This document shows positions 8,971-21,278 of a DNA stretch of 48,201 nucleotides, piece after piece. The DNA is taken from NCBI RefSeq assembly GCF_016595245.1, contig NZ_JAENHM010000045.1, positions 1 through 48,201 on the forward strand. Reading direction: 5' to 3'. The notes beneath the pieces are model-generated. The model saw nothing but the letters and a program-made list of their open reading frames with translations. It had not been told where the DNA came from and did not search any database. The position numbers and the translations under genes were made by a program. The stretch is from Azospirillum endophyticum. Lineage in GTDB: Bacteria > Pseudomonadota > Alphaproteobacteria > Azospirillales > Azospirillaceae. Numbering within the stretch: position 1 is the first letter of the stretch; each line of letters begins with the position of its first letter.

Positions 8971-10584
8971 TTGACCGCCACCGACACCCTGCCCGTCCCG
9001 GCCCGGCTGGGCCGTGTCTCCGCGCGGCTGGCCGCGCTGACCGGCTGGCGCCGGGTGGCCGCCGCGATGCTGCTGGGCGGCCTCGCCACGCTGGCGCTGC
9101 CGCCGGCCGATGTGCTGCCGGTGCTGCTGGCGGCCTTTCCCGGCCTGATCTGGCTGCTGGACGGGGTGGAAACGAAGAAGGGCGCCTTCGCCGTCGGCTG
9201 GTTCTTCGGCTTCGCCCACCATGTGCTCGGGCTTTACTGGATCAGCGCCGCCCTGTTCACCGACATCGAGCGCTTCTGGTGGGCGTTGCCGCTGTCGGCC
9301 GTCGGCCTGCCGATCCTGCTGGCGATGTTCAGCGGCGGCGCCACCCTGACCTTCCAGCTGCTGCGCCGGCGCGGTCTCGGTGCCGGTCTGGCGCGCCCGC
9401 TGCTGTTCGCCGCCTGCTGGTGCCTGTGGGAGTGGCTGCGCGGCCACGTCCTCACCGGTTTTCCGTGGAACCTGATCGGCTATGGCTGGGTCGGGGTGCT
9501 GCCGGTGCTGCAGACCGTCTCGCTCTTCGGCATCTACGGCCTGACGCTGGTGACGGTGGTGGCCGCCGCCCTGCCCGCCGCGCTGCCCGACCAAGACACA
9601 ACATCCGGACGCGCCCGGGCCGCCGTCGCCGCCGGGCTGGCGCTGCTGGCGGTGCTTGGCGGCTGGGGTGCCTGGAGGCTGGCCGGGGCGGTCGACGATC
9701 CGGTGCCGGGGATCCGCCTGCGGCTGGTCCAGGCGGCGATCGACCAGCGGCTGAAATGGGCACCGGCCGAACGGGTGCAGAATTTCCAGAGCCATCTCGC
9801 GCTGTCCGCCGCCCCACCCGCCGATCCGTCGACGTCACCGCCGAACGTCATCATCTGGCCGGAAACCGCCGTTCCCTTCTTCGTCGAGGAGGATGCGCGG
9901 GTCCGGCAGGCGATGGCCTCGGTCACCCCGCCGGGCGGGCTGCTGATCACCGGAGCGCCGCGCACGGTGATCGGCGCCGACGGCGAACGGCGCTATTTCA
10001 ACGGCATGGTGGCGGTGGACGGCAGCGGCGCCGCGGTCGCCGACTATGACAAGTTCCACCTCGTCCCCTTCGGCGAGTACATGCCGCTGCGGCAATGGCT
10101 GCCGGTCGGCGCCATCGCCGGCAACGGTGCCGAGTTCTCCCCGGGACCGGGTCCGCGCACCCTGCATCTGTCGGACCATGTGTCCGGCCTGCCGTCCTTC
10201 AGCCCGCTGATCTGCTATGAAAGCATCTTCCCCGGTGCCGTGATCGACACCGCCGACCGTCCGCAATGGCTGTTGAACCTGACCAACGACGCCTGGTACG
10301 GCCGCACCGCCGGCCCGCACCAGCATTTCGCCATCAATCAGGTGCGCGCGGTGGAGGAGGGTCTGCCGCTGGTCCGGGTGGCGAATACGGGAATATCCGG
10401 GGTGGTGGACGCTTACGGTCGTGTGCGACACTTGCTCGGACTGGGTGAGCGAGGCTTCATCGATACCACGTTGCCGAAAGCGCCGGATGGCGTCACAGCC
10501 TATGCCCGCATGGGCGACTGGATTTTCGGCATATTGCTTCTTGGCTGCTTCTTGGCGGCCACGGCCTCGCGATATCGCCGGTGA
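8971..10584 (+). CDS. lnt: Apolipoprotein N-acyltransferase
   Basis: A 537-residue inner-membrane enzyme that N-acylates the terminal cysteine of lipoproteins. The N-terminal half holds several hydrophobic segments, followed by a periplasmic nitrilase-like domain. The catalytic triad aligns as Glu298 (IIWPETAVPFF), Lys361 (DYDKFHLVPFGEY) and Cys415 (LICYESIFPG). The start TTG 8971 has GGAG eight bases upstream; a TTG at 8905 is open too but its nearest purine run is too close. In rhizobia the homologue is the acid-tolerance gene actA, next to phrR, as here. Confidence 0.96.
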   Translation: MTATDTLPVPARLGRVSARLAALTGWRRVAAAMLLGGLATLALPPADVLPVLLAAFPGLIWLLDGVETKKGAFAVGWFFGFAHHVLGLYWISAALFTDIERFWWALPLSAVGLPILLAMFSGGATLTFQLLRRRGLGAGLARPLLFAACWCLWEWLRGHVLTGFPWNLIGYGWVGVLPVLQTVSLFGIYGLTLVTVVAAALPAALPDQDTTSGRARAAVAAGLALLAVLGGWGAWRLAGAVDDPVPGIRLRLVQAAIDQRLKWAPAERVQNFQSHLALSAAPPADPSTSPPNVIIWPETAVPFFVEEDARVRQAMASVTPPGGLLITGAPRTVIGADGERRYFNGMVAVDGSGAAVADYDKFHLVPFGEYMPLRQWLPVGAIAGNGAEFSPGPGPRTLHLSDHVSGLPSFSPLICYESIFPGAVIDTADRPQWLLNLTNDAWYGRTAGPHQHFAINQVRAVEEGLPLVRVANTGISGVVDAYGRVRHLLGLGERGFIDTTLPKAPDGVTAYARMGDWIFGILLLGCFLAATASRYRR

Positions 10585-10654
10585 CGCAGCAATACGGGCA
10601 ATCCGCTCGCCACATGCATAACAATTTCGTGTAACCGGCTTGACCGGAGCGGAC

Positions 10655-10683
10655 TTGACTGCATACGTGGATATGTCGTAACT
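10655..10683 (+). promoter_or_regulatory. Possible promoter of the phrR-like gene
   Basis: TTGACT (10655-10660), 17-bp spacer, GTAACT (10678-10683). Immediately downstream is the dyad GGTTG-CA-CAACC (10685-10696), which would suit autoregulation by the encoded HTH protein. The -10 box is weak. Confidence 0.35.
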
Positions 10684-10714
10684 AGGTTGCACAACCGTTA
10701 CAGGGATAAACGAG

Positions 10715-11209
10715 ATGCAGACTGAAACTGGGGCGCCGCGCGGGCGCCGTGCGGGTGCGGGCCGTCCGAAGACCGGAAAGCCGAATCCCATCGACGTCCA
10801 TGTCGGATCCCGCGTCCGTCTCCGCCGTACCCTTCTCGGCATGAGCCAGGAAAAGCTGGGCGAGGCGATCGGCCTGACCTTCCAGCAGGTGCAGAAGTAC
10901 GAGCGCGGCGCCAACCGCATCGGCGCGTCGCGTCTGTTCGACCTCAGCCGCGTGCTGGACGTGCCGGTTTCCTTCTTCTTCGACGACATGCCGGCCGAAG
11001 CCGCCTCCGCCCGCGTCGAGGACGACGATGAGGCTGGTTCGTCCGAGGAGCGGGCGGTCAACACCTACGAGCCCGATCCGATGGCCAAGCGCGAGACGCT
11101 GGAACTGGTCCGCGCCTATTACAAGATCAGCGATCCGTCGGTGCGCAAGCGCCTGTTCGAGCTGACCAAGGCGGTGGCCAGCGCCGCCGTGGCGGACGCC
11201 GCCGGCTGA
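10715..11209 (+). CDS. XRE-family transcriptional regulator (PhrR-like)
   Basis: A 164-residue DNA-binding protein with a Cro/C1-type helix-turn-helix at about residues 30-90 (VRLRRTLLGMSQEKLGEAIGLTFQQVQKYERG). The N-terminus is basic and Gly/Arg-rich. The C-terminus holds a short acidic linker and a conserved tail (ETLELVRAYYKISDPSVRKRLFELTKAVA) shared by alphaproteobacterial homologues. Position between lnt and metK matches the pH-regulated phrR gene described in Sinorhizobium. Whether this protein responds to pH is inference. Confidence 0.88.
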   Translation: MQTETGAPRGRRAGAGRPKTGKPNPIDVHVGSRVRLRRTLLGMSQEKLGEAIGLTFQQVQKYERGANRIGASRLFDLSRVLDVPVSFFFDDMPAEAASARVEDDDEAGSSEERAVNTYEPDPMAKRETLELVRAYYKISDPSVRKRLFELTKAVASAAVADAAG

Positions 11210-11563
11210 TGGACCTGCGGCCATCGACGATGACCGCCGGCATCCGCGCCGACTGGCGCGGCGGTGGCATAGGACACCGAAGCTTCTGATCCCGACGGGT
11301 CGGGAGCGGAAGCCATCGCGACAGTTCCTGCCGTTTTGCCACACGGCATGCGATACCCACCGAATGGGGAAGGCGCGGCGCGACCGTGCCCACCCCTTCG
11401 TGTGGGGTCTGCGATGATAGGCCCAAGGCCTTACTGCCGGTAGTCTCCTTGACCGCGGACGGAAACCTTGTCAAAACCGGTTTTGGACCGGTGTCTGCGG
11501 CCGCTGTACCGGTCTGCCGTTTCGGCTCATGAAATAGCGTGCCGCCGAATGCCGAGGTTTCCC
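11210..11563 (+). other. metK upstream region with stacked palindromes
   Basis: About 350 bases with no gene I can support. It contains the hairpin ACCCC-ttcgtgt-GGGGT near 11394-11410, a 14-bp perfect palindrome CAAAACCGGTTTTG at 11472-11485, and a dyad GACCGGT...ACCGGTC (11486-11514) centred on GCGGCCGC. I looked for SAM-II, SAM-V and SAM/SAH riboswitch cores and could not match any by eye. Confidence 0.45.
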
Positions 11564-12730
<1,167 letters not shown>

Positions 12731-12762
12731 TCGCCTATCCGGCGGATCAAGGGACCTCGGAA

Positions 12763-12801
12763 GGACGGCGGAGGCTGGAAACGGCCTCCGCCGTCCTTTT
12801 T
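12763..12801 (+). terminator. Intrinsic terminator after metK
   Basis: A perfect 13-bp stem, GGACGGCGGAGGC (12763-12775) with GCCTCCGCCGTCC (12784-12796), an 8-nt loop, then five T (12797-12801). It separates metK from trmB. Confidence 0.92.
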
Positions 12802-12851
12802 GTGTAAGCCTGTTTTCCGCCGACACCGCTCTTCGAACCGCACCGACCGCC

Positions 12852-13589
12852 ATGACTGACAGCAAAACCGCTCAACCGAACGACGAAGCCTCCCAGACCG
12901 AGACCGGAAACCGGCTGTTCGGCCGGCGCAAGGGGCGCCCCCTGCGCAAGCGCCGGACGAGCCTGATCGAGGATCTGCTGCCCCGCCTGGAAATCCCGGT
13001 GCCGAAGCCCGGCGACCGGCTGGATCCCGCCGGCCTGTTCGACGAGCCCAAACGGGAGGTCTGGCTGGAGATCGGGTTCGGCATGGGCCATCACCTCGCC
13101 TGGCAGGCCGGGCACAACCCGGATGTCGGCATCGTCGGCGCCGAACCCTTCCTCAACGGCATCGCCGGACTGCTGGGCATGGTCGAGGACGAGGCCCTGG
13201 GCAACGTCCGCGTCCTTCCCGACGACGCCCGGCCGCTGCTGGACGCCCTGCCCGACGCCTCGATCGGCCGCGCCTTCGTGCTGTTCGCCGACCCCTGGCC
13301 GAAGAAACGCCACGCCGACCGCCGCTTCATCGGGCCCGAGAACCTGCCGCGGCTGGCCCGCGTGCTGAAGGACGGGGCCGAGCTGCGTCTGGCCAGCGAC
13401 GACATGGGCTTGGTGCGTTGGATGCTTGAACATACGGTCAAGCATCCCGATTTCGAATGGACGGCCCGCCGCCCCTCGGACTGGCGCGTCCGCCCCGACG
13501 ACTGGCCGGCGACGCGCTACGAGGAGAAGGCGATCGCCGCCGGCCGCAAGCCGGTCTTCCTGCGCTTCGTCCGCCGCCCGCGGGGCTGA
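12852..13589 (+). CDS. trmB: tRNA (guanine-N7-)-methyltransferase
   Basis: A 245-residue SAM-dependent enzyme that makes m7G46 in tRNA. The SAM-binding strand WLEIGFGMGHHLAWQA (about 75-90) and the catalytic-region motif LFADPWPKKRHADRRF (about 141-156) are clear. The N-terminal 45 residues are polar, ending in a basic run (GRRKGRPLRKRR) that is typical of alphaproteobacterial members. A terminator precedes it, so it probably has its own promoter within 12802-12851, which I could not define. Confidence 0.96.
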   Translation: MTDSKTAQPNDEASQTETGNRLFGRRKGRPLRKRRTSLIEDLLPRLEIPVPKPGDRLDPAGLFDEPKREVWLEIGFGMGHHLAWQAGHNPDVGIVGAEPFLNGIAGLLGMVEDEALGNVRVLPDDARPLLDALPDASIGRAFVLFADPWPKKRHADRRFIGPENLPRLARVLKDGAELRLASDDMGLVRWMLEHTVKHPDFEWTARRPSDWRVRPDDWPATRYEEKAIAAGRKPVFLRFVRRPRG

Positions 13590-13646
13590 CGCATACCCGT
13601 TCCGCTTGAGAATCCGGACCGCCACGACGATCGGGCCGGAAAAGGC

Positions 13647-13674
13647 TTGCGGCATCGGACGGAATGACTATATT
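13647..13674 (+). promoter_or_regulatory. Promoter of the rimP-nusA-infB operon
   Basis: TTGCGG (13647-13652), 16-bp spacer, TATATT (13669-13674). The -10 is close to consensus. Transcription would start near 13681, about 175 bases before rimP, giving a long leader that contains the hairpins at 13702-13753. Confidence 0.65.
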
Positions 13675-13680
13675 CACCCT

Positions 13681-13854
13681 CTGAGAACCCATACGGATTG
13701 GCGGCCCGGGCAACCGGGCCGGCGAGACGCTTTGCGGGTGGGCTTTTGCCCACTTATTTTTTTATCAGCGTGTGGAACCACGCGCTTGTTGAACCTATTG
13801 TTGTGGAAAACCTCGTCCGGTTCGATCCCGGCCGCAGGCTTTGGGTCAGGTGGA
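13681..13854 (+). ncRNA. rimP leader RNA (putative attenuator)
   Basis: The leader has a stable hairpin GGCCCGG-GCAA-CCGGGCC (13703-13720) with a GNRA loop, then GTGGGC-TTTT-GCCCAC (13738-13753) followed by TTATTTTTTT, an intrinsic terminator 90 bases before rimP. An attenuator-type 'rimP leader' has been predicted in proteobacteria, and this arrangement fits. That it regulates read-through into rimP-nusA is inference; the terminator could also serve trmB. Confidence 0.65.
13738..13763 (+). terminator. Terminator/attenuator upstream of rimP
   Basis: A 6-bp stem GTGGGC/GCCCAC with a TTTT loop, followed by TTATTTTTTT. It lies downstream of the predicted rimP promoter, so it must be read through for rimP, nusA and infB to be expressed from that promoter. 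Confidence 0.85.
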
Positions 13855-14355
13855 ATGGACGCTACAGGTCGCATCGAACAGATCATCACGCCGTCGGTCG
13901 AAGCCATGGGCTATGAAGTCGTGCGCGTTCAGATCTCAGGCGGCCAGCGGTCGATTCTCCAGATCATGGCGGAGCGCGCCGACGGCGCGCCCATGACTGT
14001 CGAGGATTGCGCCGACATCAGCCGCTCCGTCTCGGCCCTGCTGGACGTGGAAGACCCGATCCGCGAGGCCTACACGCTGGAAGTCAGTTCGCCCGGCATC
14101 GACCGGCCGCTGACCCGGCTCAAGGATTTCGAGCGCTTCGCCGGCTTCGAAGCCCGGCTGGAAAGCCGCATGGCCATCGACGGCCGCAAGCGTTTCAAGG
14201 GCATGCTGAAGGGCGTCGAGGACGGCCTCGTGTGCGTCGACACCGAACAGGGAGCCGCCCGGCTGGAGTTCGACAACATCCTGCGCGCCAAGCTGGTGCT
14301 GACGGACGAACTGATCCGCGCCAGCCAGGAGCAGCAGGACGGCCCGCAGAACTGA
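13855..14355 (+). CDS. rimP: Ribosome maturation factor RimP
   Basis: A 166-residue RimP (YhbC) protein needed for 30S subunit maturation. The N-terminal domain begins RIEQIITPSVEAMGYEVVRVQ, followed by the conserved DCADISRSVSALLDVEDPI and LEVSSPGIDRPLT, then the C-terminal SH3-like domain (GFEARLESRMAIDGRKRFKGML). The ATG at 13855 has AGGTGG just upstream, and the frame's earlier codons are not family-like. It heads the conserved rimP-nusA-ylxR-infB gene string. Confidence 0.95.
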   Translation: MDATGRIEQIITPSVEAMGYEVVRVQISGGQRSILQIMAERADGAPMTVEDCADISRSVSALLDVEDPIREAYTLEVSSPGIDRPLTRLKDFERFAGFEARLESRMAIDGRKRFKGMLKGVEDGLVCVDTEQGAARLEFDNILRAKLVLTDELIRASQEQQDGPQN

Positions 14356-14480
14356 CGGAACCGTCCGTAAGGACGAACCGCCGGGATGCTTGGCCCAGGT
14401 TGCCCGCACCGACCCCGCCGACCCGACCGGACATCACGCAAGACCGGCATCACACAAGACCGACCCAGGAAGTGTAACGG

Positions 14481-16052
14481 ATGGAACTGCTGCAAGTCGC
14501 TGACGCGGTCGCCCGCGAAAAGAACATCGACCGGGACGAAGTCCTGGAGGCGATGGAGCAGGCGATTCAGAAGGCCGGCCGCTCCAAGTACGGACACGAG
14601 CACGATATCCGCGCGCGCATCGACCGCAAGACCGGCGACATCCATCTGACCCGCCACCTGGAGGTGGTCGAGACGGTGGAGAACGAGGCGACGCAGGTCA
14701 CCCTGCCCTATGCCGTGCGCCGCAAGGCCGGCGCCAAGCTGGGCGATTTCCTGGTCGATCCACTGCCGCCCATCGATTTCGGTCGCATCGCCGCCCAGAC
14801 CGCCAAGCAGGTCATCGTGCAGAAGGTGCGCGACGCCGAGCGCAAGCGCCAGTTCAACGAGTACAAGGACCGCAACGGCGAGATCGTCAACGGTCTGGTC
14901 AAGCGCGTCGAATACGGCAACGTCACCGTCGACCTGGGCCGCGCCGAAGCGATCCTGCGCCGCGACGAGCTGCTGCCGCGTGAGCATTTCAAGAACGGCG
15001 ACCGCGTCCGCGCCTATATCTTCGACGTCCGCGAGGAGCCGCGCGGCCCGCAGATCTTCCTGTCGCGCACGCATCCGATGTTCATGGCGAAGCTGTTCGC
15101 CCAGGAAGTGCCGGAGATCTACGACGGCATCATCGAGATCAAGGCGGTCGCCCGCGATCCGGGCAGCCGCGCCAAGATCGCGGTGCTGAGCCACGACAGC
15201 TCGATCGACCCGGTCGGCGCCTGCGTCGGCATGCGCGGCAGCCGCGTCCAGGCGGTCGTCGGCGAGCTGCAGGGCGAGAAGATCGACATCATTCCGTGGA
15301 ACGGCGAAGCGCCGACCTTCGTCGTCAATGCGCTCGCCCCCGCCGAAGTCGCCAAGGTCGTGCTCGACGACGACAACCACCGCATCGAGGTGGTGGTGCC
15401 CGACGACCAGCTGTCGCTGGCCATCGGCCGCCGCGGCCAGAACGTGCGCCTCGCCTCGATGCTGACCGGCTGGGACATCGACATCCTGACCGAACAGGAA
15501 GAGTCGGAGCGCCGGTCGGAGGAAATCCACAACCGGTCCGCCCTGTTCATGCAGGCGCTGGACGTCGACGACGTGATCGCCCATCTCCTTGTCGCCGAAG
15601 GCTTCACCTCGGTCGAGGAGATCGCCTACGTCGAGACCGACGAACTGGCCGAGATCGAGGGCTTCGACGAGTCCGTCGCCGACGAGCTGAAGCAGCGCGC
15701 CCTGGCCTTCCTGGAAGTCCAGGACGAGCAGGCGAACGAGCGCCGTCTCGAGCTGGGCGTCGAGGACATCGTCGCCGAGCTGACCGGCTTCAGCGCCACC
15801 CAGCTGGTGAAGCTGGGCGAGAACGGCGTGAAGACGCTGGACGACCTCGCCGATCTGGCCGGCGACGAGCTGGTCGAGATCCTGGGCAAGGACGGCGCCA
15901 AGGACGCTCCTTCGGAAGAGGAGGCGAACGCGATCATCATGGCCGCGCGCGCCCACTGGTTCGAGGGTGAGGAACAGGACGGCGCCGCCGCGGCTCCCGC
16001 CGGCGACGGCAAGGCCGAGGGCTCGACCGACGCCCAGGGCGCGCAGGCCTGA
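14481..16052 (+). CDS. nusA: Transcription termination/antitermination factor NusA
   Basis: A 523-residue NusA, which binds RNA polymerase and modulates pausing, termination and antitermination. The N-terminal polymerase-binding domain covers about 1-130, S1 about 134-200, and two KH domains about 201-345 ([10 protein letters not shown] near 315). Two C-terminal acidic repeats follow at about 361-410 and 426-475, as in E. coli-type NusA rather than the short Gram-positive form. The last 25 residues are Ala/Glu/Gly-rich. It lies 125 bases after rimP. Confidence 0.97.
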   Translation: MELLQVADAVAREKNIDRDEVLEAMEQAIQKAGRSKYGHEHDIRARIDRKTGDIHLTRHLEVVETVENEATQVTLPYAVRRKAGAKLGDFLVDPLPPIDFGRIAAQTAKQVIVQKVRDAERKRQFNEYKDRNGEIVNGLVKRVEYGNVTVDLGRAEAILRRDELLPREHFKNGDRVRAYIFDVREEPRGPQIFLSRTHPMFMAKLFAQEVPEIYDGIIEIKAVARDPGSRAKIAVLSHDSSIDPVGACVGMRGSRVQAVVGELQGEKIDIIPWNGEAPTFVVNALAPAEVAKVVLDDDNHRIEVVVPDDQLSLAIGRRGQNVRLASMLTGWDIDILTEQEESERRSEEIHNRSALFMQALDVDDVIAHLLVAEGFTSVEEIAYVETDELAEIEGFDESVADELKQRALAFLEVQDEQANERRLELGVEDIVAELTGFSATQLVKLGENGVKTLDDLADLAGDELVEILGKDGAKDAPSEEEANAIIMAARAHWFEGEEQDGAAAAPAGDGKAEGSTDAQGAQA

Positions 16053-16126
16053 CCGGCAGCAATGCCGGTTGGAACCGCGTCCGACAGGAACGATTATTCG
16101 GGACCGCGCGAGCGGATGACGATCGG

Positions 16127-16927
16127 ATGACCGAACGGAACGACGAACGGACACCGACCGCCGCCGCGGATGCGGTGCCGGATCAGGAATTGGCACAGGA
16201 CGATCGTGCCGGGACGGACCGCCTGCCGGCCGACGACGAGAAGGGGCCTCTGCGCCGCTGCATCGCGTCGGGTACGGTGGGACCGAAGGAGGGGATGATC
16301 CGTTTCGTGATCGGCCCCGACGCCGAGGTGGTTCCCGACCTGGAAGAACGTCTGCCCGGCCGCGGCCTTTGGGTCACGGCCGACCGGGATGCCCTGGCGA
16401 AGGCCATGGGTAAATCCGTTTTCGCCAAAGCGGCCCGCCGGGCGGTGAAAGTACCGCCCGATCTGGCCGAAAGGCTGGAACGGCTGCTGGAAAAGCGGTG
16501 TCTGCACGCGTTGGGCCTTGCCCGCCGTGCCGGCCACGTTCTGGCGGGATACGAGAAGGTGCGCGAGGCGTTGAAGGCCAACCAGGTCGGCCGTGCGGGT
16601 CCCCCGCCGTCCCTGCTGGTCGAAGCCGCTGACGGCTCGCTGGACCAGCGCGGCAAGGTGACGGCGCTCGCGCCGTCGCTGCCGGTGATCGATCTGTTCG
16701 TGTCCTCGGCCTTGGCCGCGGCGCTCGGACGTGATCACGCGGTGCACGCCGTGGTGGCGCGGGGCAGGCTGGCCGCAGGGCTGGCCCGCGATGCGGCACG
16801 CCTGAGGGGGCTGAAGGGTCCCCAGGGGCACCTGGACGTCAAGGGTCCTCCAGGGGACCGGGACGCGCGCCTTGATTCTGATAAGGGCTGGGGAGTCGGC
16901 GATTCGGCCGGCCGGCCTGCGATGTAA
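16127..16927 (+). CDS. RNA-binding protein with YlxR (DUF448) and L7Ae-like domains
   Basis: A 266-residue protein. The first domain is YlxR-like (about residues 38-115, RRCIASGTVGPKEGMIRFVIGP...LPGRGLWVTADRDAL), a small RNA-binding fold usually encoded between nusA and infB. The second (about 120-220, LEKRCLHALGLARRAGHVLAGYEKVREAL) resembles the L7Ae/YlxQ ribosomal-protein family. In Firmicutes these are two genes (ylxR and ylxQ) at the same locus; in alphaproteobacteria they are commonly fused. The acidic N-terminal 35 residues and Asp/Gly-rich tail are poorly conserved. Confidence 0.9.
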   Translation: MTERNDERTPTAAADAVPDQELAQDDRAGTDRLPADDEKGPLRRCIASGTVGPKEGMIRFVIGPDAEVVPDLEERLPGRGLWVTADRDALAKAMGKSVFAKAARRAVKVPPDLAERLERLLEKRCLHALGLARRAGHVLAGYEKVREALKANQVGRAGPPPSLLVEAADGSLDQRGKVTALAPSLPVIDLFVSSALAAALGRDHAVHAVVARGRLAAGLARDAARLRGLKGPQGHLDVKGPPGDRDARLDSDKGWGVGDSAGRPAM

Positions 16928-16948
16928 CGTCTGACCATTCGGGAACCG

Positions 16949-19837
<2,889 letters not shown>

Positions 19838-19847
19838 GACCGGCGGT

Positions 19848-19897
19848 CCGCCCGGCTCCTTCCGGTATTTCACCGGGGAGGGCCGGGCGGTTCGTTT
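19848..19897 (+). terminator. Terminator-like hairpin after infB
   Basis: CCGCCCGGC (19848-19856) pairs with GCCGGGCGG (19882-19890), followed by TTCGTTTT. The loop is long and holds a small CCGGTATTTCACCGG hairpin. It begins ten bases after the infB stop and precedes the toxin-antitoxin pair, so it may reduce read-through into rbfA. Confidence 0.65.
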
Positions 19898-19935
19898 TCC
19901 GGACGAGGTGGTGAAGCCTACCTGGAGGTGACGCT

Positions 19936-20244
19936 ATGGATTGCATTCCGCTGTCCGAAGCCGACGGGCACATGGCCGAACTGATCGACCGCGTGGAGAA
20001 TGGCGAGGAGATCGTCATCCTTCGAGACGGGAAGCCGGCGGTGAAGCTGGTGCCTGTCGCCGAGAACGCGCAATCCGAAGGCGTTCCGGCCGGAAGGCCA
20101 CCGATACGGTTCGGCTTCGCCAAGGGCCGGATCCGGATCGCGGATGATTTCGACGCTCCGCTGCCGGACGACCTGCTGAAGAGTTTCTACGGTCTCGCTC
20201 CGGATGAGGAGTGGCCGGACCAGTGGAAAGGAATGCCGGGGTGA
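19936..20244 (+). CDS. Phd/YefM-type antitoxin
   Basis: A 102-residue antitoxin of the prevent-host-death family. The N-terminal DNA-binding fold is visible in IPLSEADGHMAELIDRVENGEEIVILRDGKPAVKLVPV (about 4-43). The C-terminal part is acidic with aromatic residues (DEEWPDQWKG), as expected of the segment that wraps the toxin. AGGTGA lies just upstream of the ATG. Its stop overlaps the toxin start (GTGA), the usual coupling. The pair interrupts the otherwise conserved infB-rbfA neighbourhood. Confidence 0.88.
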   Translation: MDCIPLSEADGHMAELIDRVENGEEIVILRDGKPAVKLVPVAENAQSEGVPAGRPPIRFGFAKGRIRIADDFDAPLPDDLLKSFYGLAPDEEWPDQWKGMPG

Positions 20245-20618
20245 AGCTGCTGCTCGACAGCCATGTGCTGCTGTGGCTGGCCGCCGACGACCCGAAGCTC
20301 GGTCCTACAGTCCGGATGGTGATCGCCGATGGCTCCAGCACGGTTCTGGCGAGCATCGCATCGCTCTGGGAACTCACCATCAAGGTTGGTCTCGGAAAGC
20401 TGACTTTGCCCGCCGGGTTCCATCGTCTTCTGGCCGAAAATGGACTGACGATCCTACCCATCGATGTCCGTCACATCGACAGGTTGGACCGCCTGCCCCG
20501 GCACCATGGCGATCCCTTCGACCGGATGCTGATCGCACAGGCTCAGGCGGACGGCTTAACGCTGGTGAGCGCCGACCGAACCATAAGACTTTACGACGTG
20601 CCCGTTCTCTGGTCCTGA
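20241..20618 (+). CDS. PIN-domain toxin (VapC-like ribonuclease)
   Basis: A 125-residue PIN-domain protein, predicted to cleave RNA using a Mg2+ site of acidic residues. These are visible as Asp6 (LLLDSHVLLW), Glu44 (SLWELTIK), Asp94 (HGDPFDRMLIAQA) and Asp112 (LVSADRTI), so the site looks intact. The start GTG 20241 overlaps the antitoxin stop; an upstream in-frame ATG at 20211 lies inside the antitoxin gene and is less likely. Pairing of a Phd-type antitoxin with a PIN toxin of this subfamily is common. Confidence 0.88.
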   Translation: MKLLLDSHVLLWLAADDPKLGPTVRMVIADGSSTVLASIASLWELTIKVGLGKLTLPAGFHRLLAENGLTILPIDVRHIDRLDRLPRHHGDPFDRMLIAQAQADGLTLVSADRTIRLYDVPVLWS

Positions 20619-20666
20619 CCGCCGTCTGACCGCACGGGTAGCAGACATCGACGAAAGACACGTATC

Positions 20667-21278
20667 ATGGCCAGCAAGAAGCGCGGCGCGTTCATCGCCG
20701 GCAAGCCCCCGTCCCAACGGCAACTGCGCGTCGGCGAGGAGGTTCGCCACGCCCTCGCCGACCTGTTCCGCCGCGGGGACTTCCACGACCCGGAGCTGGC
20801 CTCGCTGAACGTCACGGTCACCGAGGTGCGGATCAGCCCCGACCTGTCCAACGCCACCGTCTTCTATGCGACGCTGGGCGGCGAGCGGATGGAGGAGGCA
20901 CAGGTCGCCCTGAAACGGGCCGCCGCCTTCCTGCGCGGACAGGTCGCCCGCATGGTCAACCTCCGCCATGCCCCGACGCTGAGCTTCGAGGGCGACACCT
21001 CCTTCGACTACGCCCACCGCATCGACAGCATCCTGCACAGCCCGGAGGTCGCCCGCGACCTGAGCGGCCATCCGCTGGGCCGCGTCAACGGCGACGACGA
21101 CCATGACGATGATCATGATGGGGATGAGGACGATTCCTGGGACGAGGATGAGGACGGGGAGGACGAGGACCCCGACGCTGCGGAGGACGACCTCGAAGAG
21201 GACGACCGCGCCATGCTCGACGACGAGGATAAGAACGAGAACAAGGACGAGAGCCGGGGCGGCCGTCGTGGCTCGTAA
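20667..21278 (+). CDS. rbfA: Ribosome-binding factor A with long acidic tail
   Basis: A 203-residue RbfA. The KH-like core (about 17-125) includes RQLRVGEEVRHALADLFRRG, VTEVRISPDLSNATVFYATLGG and HAPTLSFEGDTSFDYAHRIDSIL, and it binds the 30S subunit late in assembly. E. coli RbfA has 133 residues. Here a tail of about 60 residues (142-203) is made largely of Asp and Glu and ends in a short Gly/Arg segment. The acidic tail is unusual in length and its role is unknown. It overlaps the truB start. Confidence 0.95.
   Translation: MASKKRGAFIAGKPPSQRQLRVGEEVRHALADLFRRGDFHDPELASLNVTVTEVRISPDLSNATVFYATLGGERMEEAQVALKRAAAFLRGQVARMVNLRHAPTLSFEGDTSFDYAHRIDSILHSPEVARDLSGHPLGRVNGDDDHDDDHDGDEDDSWDEDEDGEDEDPDAAEDDLEEDDRAMLDDEDKNENKDESRGGRRGS

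Noticed and set aside
11210..11563. SAM riboswitch upstream of metK
   Set aside because: No SAM-II, SAM-V or SAM/SAH core could be matched by eye; only generic palindromes are present.
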